DNA of 64,000 bases, taken from Cryptosporangium aurantiacum (GTDB lineage: Bacteria; Actinomycetota; Actinomycetes; Mycobacteriales; Cryptosporangiaceae). Below are positions 1 to 8,884 of the stretch, piece after piece; the first letter of the stretch is position 1; each line of letters opens with the position of its first letter. The stretch is taken from positions 1 through 64,000 of the forward strand of contig NZ_FRCS01000014.1 in NCBI RefSeq assembly GCF_900143005.1, written 5' to 3'. The notes beneath the pieces were generated by a model. The model worked only from the letters and a program-made list of their open reading frames with translations, did not search any database and had not been told where the DNA came from. The position numbers and the translations under genes are program-made.

Positions 1-333
1 GCCGGCACGATCGGCCCCTGGGTCATCGCCATCGGCGCCTACCGCTACGCGTTCGTCGCCGCCGGCTGGGCCCTCCCCTGGCTCCGCGGCGACCTCCCCC
101 GCCGCCAATCCCGCAGCGCCGTCGCCGCCCTCCAAGGCATCGTGCTCATCGTCGCCGCCACTGGCGTCGTACCGACGCCGGTTCTCGTGCTCTCGCTCGC
201 GTTGCTCACCTGGTCCTTCGCCCGCGACGTGCGCTACCTGCATCAGGCGGACGCCCGGCAGCGCGCCGATGTCGCCGAGGTTCGAACCGCTCGGGCCGCA
301 GAGCCGTTCGTGTCAGTGGGTCACACCTCATGA
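1..333 (+). CDS. CDP-alcohol phosphatidyltransferase-like membrane protein, 3' part
   Basis: The frame is open from base 1 and ends at the TGA at 331-333, so only the last 110 residues are present. They show GPWVIAIGAYRYAF, then WALPWLRG, a second hydrophobic helix (about residues 44-75 of the fragment) and a polar tail. This pattern resembles the C-terminal part of actinobacterial CDP-alcohol phosphatidyltransferases, which join a polar alcohol to a CDP-activated lipid in the membrane. The catalytic CDP-binding motif would lie upstream of the window and cannot be checked. The stop overlaps the start of the methyltransferase (ATGA), so the two are co-translated. Confidence 0.55.
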   Translation, partial: AGTIGPWVIAIGAYRYAFVAAGWALPWLRGDLPRRQSRSAVAALQGIVLIVAATGVVPTPVLVLSLALLTWSFARDVRYLHQADARQRADVAEVRTARAAEPFVSVGHTS

Positions 334-1205
334 GCGGAGATCGGGTGACACTCACGGACGCACCGCGCTACGCGCCGACCTGGCTCGAACTGCGCGAACC
401 CGCTGACGCCGAAGCCCGGGCGACGGACCTGCTCGGCCCGCTGCGTCGCCATCTGGCTTCCCGTCCGTCCGGCGCCACGTACCTGATCCGGGACCTCGGG
501 TGCGGAACAGGCTCGATGCAGCGCTGGCTCGCGCCGCTGCTGCCCGGCCCGCAGCGCTGGATCCTCCAGGACCACGACGCCGACCTGCTCGCGTTCGCGA
601 CGGCGCACGCGGCGACGACCGCCGCCGACGGCTCGCCGGTGACCGTGATGACGCGGCACGCCGACCTCACCGAGCTGACCGCGGGTGACCTGATGTCGAC
701 GTCGCTGGTCACCGCGTCGGCGCTGCTCGACCTGCTCAGCCCGTCCGAGGTCGAGCGACTCGCCGCCGCCTGCGTCGAGGCCGGGTGCCCGGCGCTGTTC
801 ACGCTCTCGGTCACCGGCGGTGTGGACTTCACCCCGGCCGACCCGCTGGACGCCGAGCTGTCCGCCGGCTTCGCCGACCACCTGCGCGACCACGTCGACG
901 GGCGGTACCTGCTGGGTGCGGACGCCGCGAACGCCACCGCGGACGCGTTCACCCGGCGCGGGGCGTCGGTCGAGTCCCGGTCGAGCGTTTGGCGGCTCGG
1001 TTCCGACCGGGCCGCGCTGACCGCCGAGTGGCTGCGCGGCTGGGTTCCGGCGGCTGCGGCCCAGCGTCCGGTGCCCGACGCGGAGGGCTACCTGACCCGG
1101 CGTCTGGACGCGCTGGCCGCGGGTGATCTCCGGGTCACCGTTCACCACAGCGACCTGCTCGCTCTCCCGCCGGGGGCGGCCCGAGCAGACGAGGCAGCGT
1201 CATGA
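330..1205 (+). CDS. class I SAM-dependent methyltransferase
   Basis: This 291-residue protein carries a class I SAM motif I, DLGCGTGS, at about residues 54-61, followed by an acidic post-I segment (LQDHDADLL). The substrate is not evident. The first ATG overlaps the stop of the preceding membrane gene by four bases and its own stop overlaps the next start, so it is the middle gene of a tight operon with a lipid-modifying enzyme and a YbhN-type membrane protein. In actinomycetes such trios often sit in polar-lipid or glycolipid loci, so a lipid or polyketide substrate is plausible but is inference. Confidence 0.75.
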   Translation: MSGDRVTLTDAPRYAPTWLELREPADAEARATDLLGPLRRHLASRPSGATYLIRDLGCGTGSMQRWLAPLLPGPQRWILQDHDADLLAFATAHAATTAADGSPVTVMTRHADLTELTAGDLMSTSLVTASALLDLLSPSEVERLAAACVEAGCPALFTLSVTGGVDFTPADPLDAELSAGFADHLRDHVDGRYLLGADAANATADAFTRRGASVESRSSVWRLGSDRAALTAEWLRGWVPAAAAQRPVPDAEGYLTRRLDALAAGDLRVTVHHSDLLALPPGAARADEAAS

Positions 1206-2374
1206 AGCAGCGAATCTGGGCGTGGGCGCGGACGCTCGGCGGCGCCGCCATCCTCGGCGTGCTGCTCTGGCGGCTGGGCTCCAACGCGTTCCTGGACGGC
1301 CTGCGGGTGATCGACGGGTGGACGCTGCTCGCGGCGTTCGGCATCGGCCTGCTGGCTACGGTGGCGAGCGCCTGGCGGTGGTGCCTGGCCGCGCGAGGGC
1401 TGGGGATCCGGCTGCCGCTGCGGAGCGCGGTCGCGGACTACTACCAGGCGCTGTTCCTCAACGCGACGCTGCCCGGTGGGCTGCTCGGCGACGTCCACCG
1501 CGCGGTGCGCAACGGACGCGAGCACGGCGACGTGGGGCGCGGCGTTCGCGCGGTGGTGCTGGAGCGGTTCGCCGGGCAGGTCGCGCTGTTCGCCGTGGGG
1601 GTCGTGGTGCTGCTCGCCCACCCCGGGTTGCTGCTGTTCGTCTGGGCTCGCGTGCCGTCGGCGGCGCTGGTGGCGACCGGCGGAGCGGTGGTGGTGCTCG
1701 GGGTCCTGATCGGGACACGACCGGGGCTGCGCCGCAAGGCCGCCGCGGTCGGCCGGGACGTGCGGCAGGGGCTGCTGGCCCGGCGGAACTGGGTCGGCGT
1801 CGGGTTCACGTCGGTGATCGTCGTGGCGTCGCACCTGGGGACGTTCCTGCTGGCTGCGCGCGCCGCCGGGTCGACGGCGCCGGTCACGCGGCTGCTGCCG
1901 CTGATGGTGCTGGCGCTGGTCGCGATGGTGTTGCCGCTGAGCGTCGGCGGGTGGGGGCCGCGCGAGGGGTTCTGCGCGTGGGCGTTCGGGGCCGCTGGGC
2001 TCGGGGCGCAAGAGGGGCTGACGGTCGCGGTGGTGTACGGGTTGTTCGCGCTGGTGGCGGCGCTGCCGGGGGTCGTGGTACTAGCCACCCGCCTGCTAGC
2101 CCGCCGCCGAGAGGCCGCGGTCGCGGTCGCGGAGCCGGCGGCGGTCGCGGAGCCGGCTTCGGCGGCTTCGAATGCGGTGCCTGCTGACGCTGCGGGCGGC
2201 TCGGGCGCTGTGGGCGGCTCGGATGTTGTAGCCGGCACGGATCCAGTGGCTGTCGGGGCTGGGCGGCTCGCCATGATCGACGTCACCGAGGTTGCCGAGC
2301 GCGCCCGGAGGGAAGCCGCACGGGACCTCGCCGAGCATCTCGGTCCGCGCGAGCCCGCCCGCGCCGCTGCGTGA
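1202..2374 (+). CDS. YbhN/AglD-family integral membrane protein (lysylphosphatidylglycerol synthase TM region-like)
   Basis: This 390-residue protein has about eight membrane helices spread over residues 10-300. The family-typical segments are present: ADYYQALFLNATLPGGLLGD near residue 80, ERFAGQ near 120, and a Pro/Gly-rich PLSVGGWGPREG near 240. The family (UPF0104) includes the flippase part of MprF and transporters of isoprenoid-linked or polar lipids. The C-terminal 90 residues are hydrophilic and Ala/Gly/Val-rich. The start ATG overlaps the methyltransferase stop (ATGA). It is the last gene of the operon; a large palindrome follows at 2424. A role in flipping a modified lipid is inference. 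Confidence 0.75.
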   Translation: MKQRIWAWARTLGGAAILGVLLWRLGSNAFLDGLRVIDGWTLLAAFGIGLLATVASAWRWCLAARGLGIRLPLRSAVADYYQALFLNATLPGGLLGDVHRAVRNGREHGDVGRGVRAVVLERFAGQVALFAVGVVVLLAHPGLLLFVWARVPSAALVATGGAVVVLGVLIGTRPGLRRKAAAVGRDVRQGLLARRNWVGVGFTSVIVVASHLGTFLLAARAAGSTAPVTRLLPLMVLALVAMVLPLSVGGWGPREGFCAWAFGAAGLGAQEGLTVAVVYGLFALVAALPGVVVLATRLLARRREAAVAVAEPAAVAEPASAASNAVPADAAGGSGAVGGSDVVAGTDPVAVGAGRLAMIDVTEVAERARREAARDLAEHLGPREPARAAA

Positions 2375-2423
2375 CTGCGCGCTCCTCCACGCTGGAGGAG
2401 GCGCTCAAGAGAAGGCGTGAAAC

Positions 2424-2459
2424 GCGGATCGGTCCAGCTATATAGCTGGACCGATCCGC
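2424..2459. terminator. bidirectional terminator, perfect 36-bp palindrome
   Basis: Two 18-base arms (left arm begins GCGGATCGGTCC) form an uninterrupted perfect palindrome centred between 2441 and 2442. It sits between two genes that converge (stops at 2374 and 2466), so it can end transcription from both sides. There is no clear U-tract, as is common in actinomycetes. The AT-rich centre (GCTATATAGC) could also extrude as a cruciform. Confidence 0.8.
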
Positions 2460-2465
2460 TTCTCA

Positions 2466-4007
2466 TCAGTGACTCACGGGCGCTCGGTCGGACGGGATGA
2501 TCCGCCACGCCAGCGCCGCGGCGACCACCAGCAGCACCGCGGCGATCACCGACGTCGCCTGCATCGCGTCGACGAACGCCGCCCGGGTCGCGTCCGACGC
2601 GTCACCGGATGCGGCGGCCGTCGCTAGCGACTCCCGGGCCGCATCGGAAGCGTCGTCCGGCAGCGCCCGCCGATACAGCACCGTCTGAACGCTTCCGAGC
2701 ACCGCGATCCCGAGCGCGACGCCCAGCTCGTACGCGGTCTCCGACACCGCCGACGCCGACCCGGCGCGGTCCGCGGGCACCGACGCCAGCACAGCGTCCG
2801 TCGTCAACGTGAACGCGAGCCCGACGCCGAGCCCGACCAGCACCAGAGCCAGCGCCAGCCATCGGAACTGCGCCGCGTTCTCGGCGAGCGCGAGCCCCGC
2901 GAAGCCGGCACCGGCCAGCAGCAGGCCGCCACCGATCACCCGGCCCCTCCCCCAGCGCGCGACCAGCCACCCGGCGACCGCGACGACCGCGATCGACGCG
3001 ACGGTCGCCGGTAACTCCCGGGCACCCGCCACCGACGGGCTGTCGCCCCGGACGAGCTGCAGGTACTGCGAGAAGAAGAACAGCAGCCCGCTGAACGCGA
3101 AGACGGCCAGCAGGCTCGCCCCGACCGCCCCCGCGAACGCCGGACGGGCGAACAGCCGCACGTCGATCAGCGGGGACTCCGCCCGGTGCTGACGCCGCAC
3201 GAACGCCACGCCGGCCGCCACGCCCACGGCCGCGGTCAGCGCCACGACACCGTCCACGCCCTCGCTCACCGCGTGCTTGACCGCGAACACCAGCGACACG
3301 ATCGCGACCACCGACAACAATGCGCCGAGCAGATCGAACGGCCCCGGACGCGGGTCCTTCGACTCCGGCAGCAGCACCGCGCCGAACCCGATCAGCAGCA
3401 CCATGACCGGCACGTTCAGCAGGAACACCGAGCCCCACCAGAAGTGGTCCAGGAGCACTCCGCCGACCAACGGTCCGAGCGCGGCACCACCGCCCGCCGC
3501 CGCTGACCAGACCGCGATCGCGGTGGTGCGCTGCCGGGCGTCCGCGAAGAGCGTCCGAATGATCGACAGCGTCGAGGGCATCAGCGTCGCCCCGGCGACG
3601 CCGAGCAGCGCCCTGGCCGCGATCAGCCAGGCCGCGCCGGGCGCGAACGCGGCCAGGAGCGACGCGAACGCGAACCCGGTGGCACCGATCAGCAGCAGCC
3701 GCTTGCGGCCGATCCGGTCGGCGAGCGTACCCATCGTGACCAGCAACCCGGCCAGCGCGAACGAGTACGCGTCACCGATCCAGAGCAGCGCGGTCGCCGA
3801 CGGCGCGAGATCGGCGGTGAGCGCCGGGACCGCGAGCGAGAGCACGGTCGCGTCGATCGCGAGCACCACGACGGCGAGCGTCACCACCGCGAGCGCCGCC
3901 CACTCCCGCCGCCCAGCCGGAGCGGCGGGAGCGCTGGGTCCGCCCGGCCCGGGCGGGAGCGTCCGGGCCGACGGGTCCGACGACTGCGATGTCAGCGGCG
4001 TTGTCAT
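2466..4007 (-). CDS. MFS drug-efflux transporter, DHA2-like (14 TM)
   Basis: This 513-residue transporter has the DHA2 layout: a long N-terminal polar lead, DATVLSLAVPAL in helix 1, the motif A-type loop GTLADRIGRKRLL near residue 100, and roughly 14 hydrophobic helices. These proteins use the proton gradient to export drugs or quaternary compounds. The frame stays open well upstream. I chose the ATG at 4005-4007 because the MTTPLT start fits family length and lies just inside the divergent operator at 4012-4039. It is divergent from a TetR gene, the usual repressor/pump arrangement. The substrate is unknown. Confidence 0.85.
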   Translation of the reverse strand: MTTPLTSQSSDPSARTLPPGPGGPSAPAAPAGRREWAALAVVTLAVVVLAIDATVLSLAVPALTADLAPSATALLWIGDAYSFALAGLLVTMGTLADRIGRKRLLLIGATGFAFASLLAAFAPGAAWLIAARALLGVAGATLMPSTLSIIRTLFADARQRTTAIAVWSAAAGGGAALGPLVGGVLLDHFWWGSVFLLNVPVMVLLIGFGAVLLPESKDPRPGPFDLLGALLSVVAIVSLVFAVKHAVSEGVDGVVALTAAVGVAAGVAFVRRQHRAESPLIDVRLFARPAFAGAVGASLLAVFAFSGLLFFFSQYLQLVRGDSPSVAGARELPATVASIAVVAVAGWLVARWGRGRVIGGGLLLAGAGFAGLALAENAAQFRWLALALVLVGLGVGLAFTLTTDAVLASVPADRAGSASAVSETAYELGVALGIAVLGSVQTVLYRRALPDDASDAARESLATAAASGDASDATRAAFVDAMQATSVIAAVLLVVAAALAWRIIPSDRAPVSH

Positions 4008-4011
4008 ACCT

Positions 4012-4039
4012 CTAACGTACCGTCCAGACGGTCGGTTAG
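4012..4039. promoter_or_regulatory. TetR operator in divergent promoter
   Basis: This is a 28-bp two-fold symmetric site. Outer arms CTAAC/GTTAG and inner arms ACCGTC/GACGGT surround a CA centre, with two-base mismatched spacers between inner and outer arms. It lies 5 bp from the exporter start and 46 bp from the tetR start. Binding would block both promoters, so autoregulation is likely. The symmetry is seen; the binding protein is inferred from position. Confidence 0.7.
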
Positions 4040-4085
4040 ACCAGCGGTATTGTCGTGCCTCACACCCCGACTCACTAGGAGCCCG

Positions 4086-4694
4086 ATGGCGGCAGCCGGA
4101 TCGACCCGCGACGCAGCCCGTACCCGGCGGACACTGCTGGACGCCGCCGTCCGCGCCGTCCTGGCGCACGGCGCGACCGTCAGCCTCGAGGCCGTCGCCC
4201 GCGAGGCCGGCGTCTCCAAGGGCGGCCTGCTGCACCACTTCCCGTCGAAGGATGCGCTGTTCACGGGCCTGGTCGACGACCTGCTCGACCAGTTCACCGC
4301 CGCCGTCGAAGCACAGCTCGACCCGCACGACGACCGGCCGGGGCGGCTGGCCCGCGCGTACGTCCGCGCGATCTTCGCCGACCTGGAACCGGCCGACAGC
4401 GCGGAGAACACCCGCGAGCACACCACGCTGATGGCCGCGCTGGGCCACCTCCCACAGGTCCTCGCGCGGGCCCAGGAGGACGGGCGGCGGTGGAAGGCGG
4501 CGTTCGCCGCGGACGGCCTGCACCCGCAGCGCAGCACGCTGGTGATCCGGGCCGCGGACGGCACCGCCACCGCGTCCCTGTACGAGGGCCGGCTGGAGCC
4601 CGGCGAGCTCACCGAGACCCGGGACCTGCTGCTCGCGCTCACCGAGGAAACCGGCCCGCTCTGGGAAGGCCTACCGCGCGCCGAGCCGGGGTAG
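4086..4694 (+). CDS. TetR/AcrR-family transcriptional repressor
   Basis: This 202-residue protein has the TetR helix-turn-helix at residues 15-60: TRRTLLDAAVRAVLAHGA, then VAREAGVSKGGLLHHFPSK, ending in the family LF-x-G turn. The rest is a ligand-binding domain with TetR_C-like features. The frame opens at 4050, but the ATG at 4086 is preceded by AGGAG at 4077-4081 and matches family length. It is divergent from the MFS exporter and separated from it by the palindrome at 4012-4039, so it most likely represses the pump and itself until a toxic ligand binds. Confidence 0.85.
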   Translation: MAAAGSTRDAARTRRTLLDAAVRAVLAHGATVSLEAVAREAGVSKGGLLHHFPSKDALFTGLVDDLLDQFTAAVEAQLDPHDDRPGRLARAYVRAIFADLEPADSAENTREHTTLMAALGHLPQVLARAQEDGRRWKAAFAADGLHPQRSTLVIRAADGTATASLYEGRLEPGELTETRDLLLALTEETGPLWEGLPRAEPG

Positions 4695-4781
4695 GCCTAC
4701 ACGCGCGAGGCGTTCACGATCCGGCCACTCGCGTCCGCTACGTTCGAAACCGCTCGGTACATCCACTGGGAGGACTGGACC

Positions 4782-6419
4782 ATGTCCCCGAAGACGGTCG
4801 AGATCGATGCGACGCCCGAGTGGGCCGCAGCCGGGGAGCACGCCGCCCGGCTCCGCGACACCCACCTGCGCGACCTGTTCGCCGCCGACGCCGACCGCGC
4901 CGACCGGCTGACCGTCGAGGCCGCCGGTCTGATCGCCGACTACTCCAAGCACCGTGTGGACGACGACGCGCTGGCCGCGCTGTTCGCGCTGGCCCGCGCC
5001 GCGGACGTCGAGGGTCACCGGGACGCGATGCTCCGCGGCGAGAAGATCAACACGACCGAGAACCGCGCGGTCCTGCACACCGCACTCCGCGCCCCCCGCG
5101 ACGCGGAGATCATCGTGGACGGCGAGAACGTCGTCCCGCAGGTGCACGAGGTTCTGGACCGGATGGCGTCGTTCTCCGACCGGGTCCGCAGCGGCGAGTG
5201 GGTCGGCTCCACCGGCCAGCGCATCCGCACGGTCGTCAACATCGGCATCGGTGGCTCCGACCTCGGCCCGCGGATGGCGTACGAGGCGCTCAAGCCGTAC
5301 GCCGACCCGGAGATCGCGTGCCGGTTCGTCTCCAACGTCGACGGCGACGACCTGTCCGCCAACCTCACCGGCCTGGACGCCGAGCAGACGCTCTTCATCG
5401 TCGCGTCGAAGACGTTCACGACGCTGGAGACGATGACCAACGCCCGCGCGGCCCGCGACTGGCTGGTCGGGCAGCTCGGCGACAAGGCAGACGTCGCCAA
5501 GCACTTCGTCGCGGTCTCGACGAACCTGAAGGCGGTCGAGGAGTTCGGCATCGACCCGGTCAACACGTTCGGGTTCTGGGACTGGGTCGGCGGGCGCTAC
5601 TCGTTCGACTCCGCGATCGGGCTCTCGCTGATGGTCGCGATCGGCCCGAACGGATTCCGCGAGCTGCTGGCCGGCATGCGCGCGATCGACGAGCACTTCG
5701 CGTCCGCGCCGCTCGAGCAGAACCTGCCGGTGATCCTCGGCGTCCTCGGCGTCTGGTACCGCGAGTTCTTCGACGCCCAGAGCCACGCGGTGCTGCCCTA
5801 CGCGCACTACCTCTCGCGATTCACCGACTACCTGCAGCAGCTGGACATGGAGTCCAACGGCAAGCGGGTCCGCCGCGACGGCACGCCGGTGGCGTACCGG
5901 ACCGGGCCGATCGTCTGGGGCACGCCGGGCACCAACGGGCAGCACGCGTACTACCAGCTGATCCACCAGGGCACGACGTTGATCCCGGTCGACTTCCTCG
6001 CGTTCCTGCACCCGGCGCACGAGGTCGGCAACCAGCACGACCTGCTGACCGCGAACGTGCTCGCGCAGGCCGAGGCGCTGGCGTTCGGCAAGACCGCCGA
6101 GCAGGTGGCGGCCGAGGGTGTCGCGGCCGAGCTGGTGCCCCACCGCACGTTCCCCGGCAACCACCCGTCGACGACGCTCGTCGTCGAGAAGCTCACGCCG
6201 CGAACGCTCGGCGCGCTGGTCGCGCTCTACGAGCACAAGGTCTTCGTCCAGGGCGCGATCTGGCAGATCAACTCGTTCGACCAGTGGGGTGTCGAGCTGG
6301 GCAAGGCGCTCGCGCAGCGGATCGTGCCGGAGCTGGAGGCCGACGCCGAGCCCGAGCTGAACCACGACTCGTCCACCAACGCGCTCATCCGCCGGCACCG
6401 GGCGGCGCGCCGAGGGTAG
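4782..6419 (+). CDS. pgi: glucose-6-phosphate isomerase
   Basis: This 545-residue enzyme interconverts glucose 6-phosphate and fructose 6-phosphate in the cytosol. Seen in the sequence are the phosphate-binding segment [13 protein letters not shown] (about residue 150), the block [15 protein letters not shown] (about residue 380) and the C-terminal signature [13 protein letters not shown] (about residue 500). The length matches the bacterial/eukaryotic long form. The ATG at 4782 has GGGAGG eight bases upstream. It stands as a single gene between tetR and a P450, with a hairpin after it at 6433. Confidence 0.95.
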   Translation: MSPKTVEIDATPEWAAAGEHAARLRDTHLRDLFAADADRADRLTVEAAGLIADYSKHRVDDDALAALFALARAADVEGHRDAMLRGEKINTTENRAVLHTALRAPRDAEIIVDGENVVPQVHEVLDRMASFSDRVRSGEWVGSTGQRIRTVVNIGIGGSDLGPRMAYEALKPYADPEIACRFVSNVDGDDLSANLTGLDAEQTLFIVASKTFTTLETMTNARAARDWLVGQLGDKADVAKHFVAVSTNLKAVEEFGIDPVNTFGFWDWVGGRYSFDSAIGLSLMVAIGPNGFRELLAGMRAIDEHFASAPLEQNLPVILGVLGVWYREFFDAQSHAVLPYAHYLSRFTDYLQQLDMESNGKRVRRDGTPVAYRTGPIVWGTPGTNGQHAYYQLIHQGTTLIPVDFLAFLHPAHEVGNQHDLLTANVLAQAEALAFGKTAEQVAAEGVAAELVPHRTFPGNHPSTTLVVEKLTPRTLGALVALYEHKVFVQGAIWQINSFDQWGVELGKALAQRIVPELEADAEPELNHDSSTNALIRRHRAARRG

Positions 6420-6432
6420 TAGTACGGCTACC

Positions 6433-6467
6433 AGGTTGGCCCATTCCGGGTCTGAGTGGGCCGACCT
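6433..6467 (+). terminator. hairpin after pgi
   Basis: The arms AGGTTGGCCCA (6433-6443) and TGGGCCGACCT (6457-6467) pair with one mismatch across a 13-base loop. The hairpin lies between the pgi stop and the P450 start, so the P450 may have its own promoter in the few bases that remain, or be read through. Confidence 0.5.
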
Positions 6468-6485
6468 TGTGTCCATCATGGAGAT

Positions 6486-7691
6486 ATGTCCCCCGACATA
6501 CTCTCCCCTGAGTTCGCCGCTGATCCCTACGCCGCGTACCGCGTTCTGCTGGAGGACGCTCCGCTGATCTGGCACGACGGGATGCAGAGCTACATCTGTT
6601 CCCGGTACGACGACGTCGCCCGCGCGTTCAAGGACCCCGTTTTCACCACCGACAACTACGGCTGGCAGCTCGAACCGGTCCACGGCCGGACGATCCTGCA
6701 GATGAGCGGCCGCGAACACGCGGTGCGCCGTGCGCTGGTGGCGCCCGCGTTCCGCGGCCGCGACCTGGAGGAGACCTTCCTCCCGGTGATCGAACGCAAT
6801 GCCCACGAACTGGTGGACGCGTTCCGCGGCGCCGGCCGTGCGGACGTCGTCCACGACTTCGCCCGGCAGTTCCCGATCAACGTCATCGTGGACATGCTGG
6901 GCCTGGACCGGGCCGACCAGGCGTTGTTCCAGCGCTGGTACACGTCGATCATCGGGTTCCTCGGCAACCTGAGCCAGGACCCGGACGTCGCGGCGGCGGG
7001 CCTGCGGACGCGGGACGAGCTGGCGGCCTACCTGATCCCGATCATTCAGCACCGCCGCGAGAACCTGGGTGACGACCTGCTCTCGACGCTCTGCGCCGCC
7101 GAGGTCGACGGCACCCGGATGAGCGACGAAGACATCAAGGCGTTCGTCAGCCTGCTGCTGGCCGCCGGCGGCGAGACCACCGACAAGGCGATCGCGAGCG
7201 TCCTCAACAACCTGCTCGACCATCCCGACCAGCTGGCGGCCGTGCAGGCCGACCGGAGCCTGATCCCGCGGGCGTTCGCGGAGACCCTCCGCTACACGCC
7301 GCCGGTACACATGATCATGCGCCAGCCCGGTGAGGACGTGCACCTCTCCGGCGGCGTCGTTCCGGCGGGCAGCACGCTGACCTGCCTGATCGGTGCGGCG
7401 AACCGAGACCCGCGGCGGTTCTCCGACCCCGACACGTTCAACCTGTTCCGGGCTGACCTACCGACCGACACGGCGTTCTCGGCGGCGGCGTCGCACCTCT
7501 CGTTCGCGCTCGGACGGCACTTCTGCGTGGGGGCGCTGCTGGCGAAGTCCGAGGTCGAGGTCGGACTGCACGCGCTGCTCGACGCCGCGCCCGACGTGCG
7601 GCGTGCGCCCGGGACGTCGGTCGTGGAGGAGGGGCTGTTCACCCGCGGTCCGGCGTCGCTGCCGATCGTCTTCACACCGTCCGCAGCCTGA
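6486..7691 (+). CDS. cytochrome P450
   Basis: This 401-residue soluble bacterial class I P450 shows the oxygen-binding I-helix AAGGETTD (about residues 226-233), the K-helix ETLR (266-269) and the haem loop FALGRHFCVG (340-349) with Cys347 as the haem ligand. It needs a ferredoxin and reductase, which are not encoded nearby. The ATG at 6486 (MSPDIL) is used because the protein then begins like its family; the GGAG only three bases upstream is too close to be a good ribosome site, so the start is uncertain. No biosynthetic partner genes flank it, so the substrate cannot be inferred. Confidence 0.9.
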   Translation: MSPDILSPEFAADPYAAYRVLLEDAPLIWHDGMQSYICSRYDDVARAFKDPVFTTDNYGWQLEPVHGRTILQMSGREHAVRRALVAPAFRGRDLEETFLPVIERNAHELVDAFRGAGRADVVHDFARQFPINVIVDMLGLDRADQALFQRWYTSIIGFLGNLSQDPDVAAAGLRTRDELAAYLIPIIQHRRENLGDDLLSTLCAAEVDGTRMSDEDIKAFVSLLLAAGGETTDKAIASVLNNLLDHPDQLAAVQADRSLIPRAFAETLRYTPPVHMIMRQPGEDVHLSGGVVPAGSTLTCLIGAANRDPRRFSDPDTFNLFRADLPTDTAFSAAASHLSFALGRHFCVGALLAKSEVEVGLHALLDAAPDVRRAPGTSVVEEGLFTRGPASLPIVFTPSAA

Positions 7692-7700
7692 CCACCGTCC

Positions 7701-7735
7701 GTGGCACCCCGCCAGAGAACCCGGAGGGGTGCCAC
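7701..7735. terminator. bidirectional hairpin between converging genes
   Basis: The arms GTGGCACCCC (7701-7710) and GGGGTGCCAC (7726-7735) are perfectly complementary around a 15-base loop. The hairpin lies between the P450 stop (7691) and the stop of the minus-strand gene at 7751. Confidence 0.65.
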
Positions 7736-7750
7736 ATCGACGCCGCTGGT

Positions 7751-8884
7751 TCAGAAAGGCCGGACCGCCGCGTCCGGACCGAGCTCGACGCTCGCGGCGA
7801 CCTTGCGCATCTCGGCCACCGGCATGCCGAACGAGTCCTTGACGTCGACGACCACGACGAACTTCGGGTTGGCTGCGAGCGGCGCGGTGAACAGCGTCCG
7901 GCCCTCGCGTCGCACCACCCAGCCCTCCGCGGGGACCGGCGGTGCTTCGCCGCTCCGGCGGAACTTGGCTGCGTCCTCCGCGCTCTCCGGCGGGTAGAGG
8001 AAGTCGATCTCCGGCGCGTTCGCCGCATAGACGGTCACGTTGACCTGGGTGTCGACGTTCTCGTTGTGCCCGTTGGGCTGCTCCTGCTGGCTGACCCGGC
8101 GGGCCGGCGCATCGGCGTCGACAAAACCGGCGGTGACCCCGTGCTCGTCGTTCGCCAGCTGACCCCAGACAACGTTACCGGGCAACAGCCCGAGCCGGAT
8201 CACGTCGCCGACCGGCCGCGACCGGTCGACCAGGGCCGTGGCGATGTCGACCAGGTCCTGCTTGCTGAGCTCCAGATCGATGTCGCCCGCCGAGTTCTGC
8301 ACGATGATGCGGATCCACTGGCCCGGCTTCCGCTCGAAGATCAGCTCGGCGTACGGGCCCTCGGCCTCCGGTGGCGAGCTGCCCCACTTCGGGTCGCCCG
8401 CCCGGTGGGTCGGCACCCAGTACAGGCTTCCGGGCGTGCCGCCCACGTCGACGCGGGACAGCGTGCCTCCGCCTGCGCGCTCCTGCGGGCGCACCGCCAT
8501 GATCTGCACCTGCAGTGCGGCATGGCCCTTCTCGCGCCGGGTGTCCAGCCCCCAGGCCTTCGGGCCCAGCAGCCGGACCGTCGGCTCCGGGAACCCGTCC
8601 GGGAGCCAGCCGACGTCGACCGGGGACGGTGGTGCGGTGGCGCTGCTGCCGGCCGGCGTCGCGACCTGCAGCCGCTGGGGCGCCTCGTCCCGGGTGTTCA
8701 GCGCCAGCACACCGGCGCCGCCGATCAGCGCCAGCACCAGCACGACGGCCGTCCCGGTCAGCAGCCGACGCCGGCGATCCCGGCGCGCGCGCCGGTGGAC
8801 GGCAGGCAGCAACCCGGTGTCGGACGGCGCGTCCTCGGCGCGTTCGGCGTAGAAGCTGCGGAGTGCGGTGTCGAGATCGTTCAC
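7751..8884 (-). CDS. membrane partner of the SigE-family sigma factor (putative anti-sigma)
   Basis: This 377-residue protein has a short cytosolic N-terminus (VNDLDTALRSFYAERAED), a basic stretch RRARRDRRRR, one membrane helix at about residues 39-57 and a long extracytoplasmic domain of unknown fold. The GTG start at 8884 has AGGAGG five bases upstream and overlaps the sigma-factor stop (GTGA). Single-pass genes coupled directly to SigE-family sigma genes are common in actinomycetes and are thought to regulate them, but no zinc-binding anti-sigma motif (HxxxCxxC) is visible. Anti-sigma function is therefore inference from position and topology. Confidence 0.65.
   Translation of the reverse strand: MNDLDTALRSFYAERAEDAPSDTGLLPAVHRRARRDRRRRLLTGTAVVLVLALIGGAGVLALNTRDEAPQRLQVATPAGSSATAPPSPVDVGWLPDGFPEPTVRLLGPKAWGLDTRREKGHAALQVQIMAVRPQERAGGGTLSRVDVGGTPGSLYWVPTHRAGDPKWGSSPPEAEGPYAELIFERKPGQWIRIIVQNSAGDIDLELSKQDLVDIATALVDRSRPVGDVIRLGLLPGNVVWGQLANDEHGVTAGFVDADAPARRVSQQEQPNGHNENVDTQVNVTVYAANAPEIDFLYPPESAEDAAKFRRSGEAPPVPAEGWVVRREGRTLFTAPLAANPKFVVVVDVKDSFGMPVAEMRKVAASVELGPDAAVRPF

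Noticed and set aside
2466-4523. A longer start for the MFS exporter reaching to 4523
   Set aside because: The extension overlaps the divergent tetR gene and the operator; the family N-terminus begins at 4007.
4691-4700. GTAGGCCTAC palindrome at the tetR stop
   Set aside because: Ten bases that include the stop codon; likely chance in this composition.
4671-7343. An 890-codon minus-strand frame opposite pgi and the P450
   Set aside because: Both plus-strand genes are unmistakable; the antisense frame reflects third-position GC.
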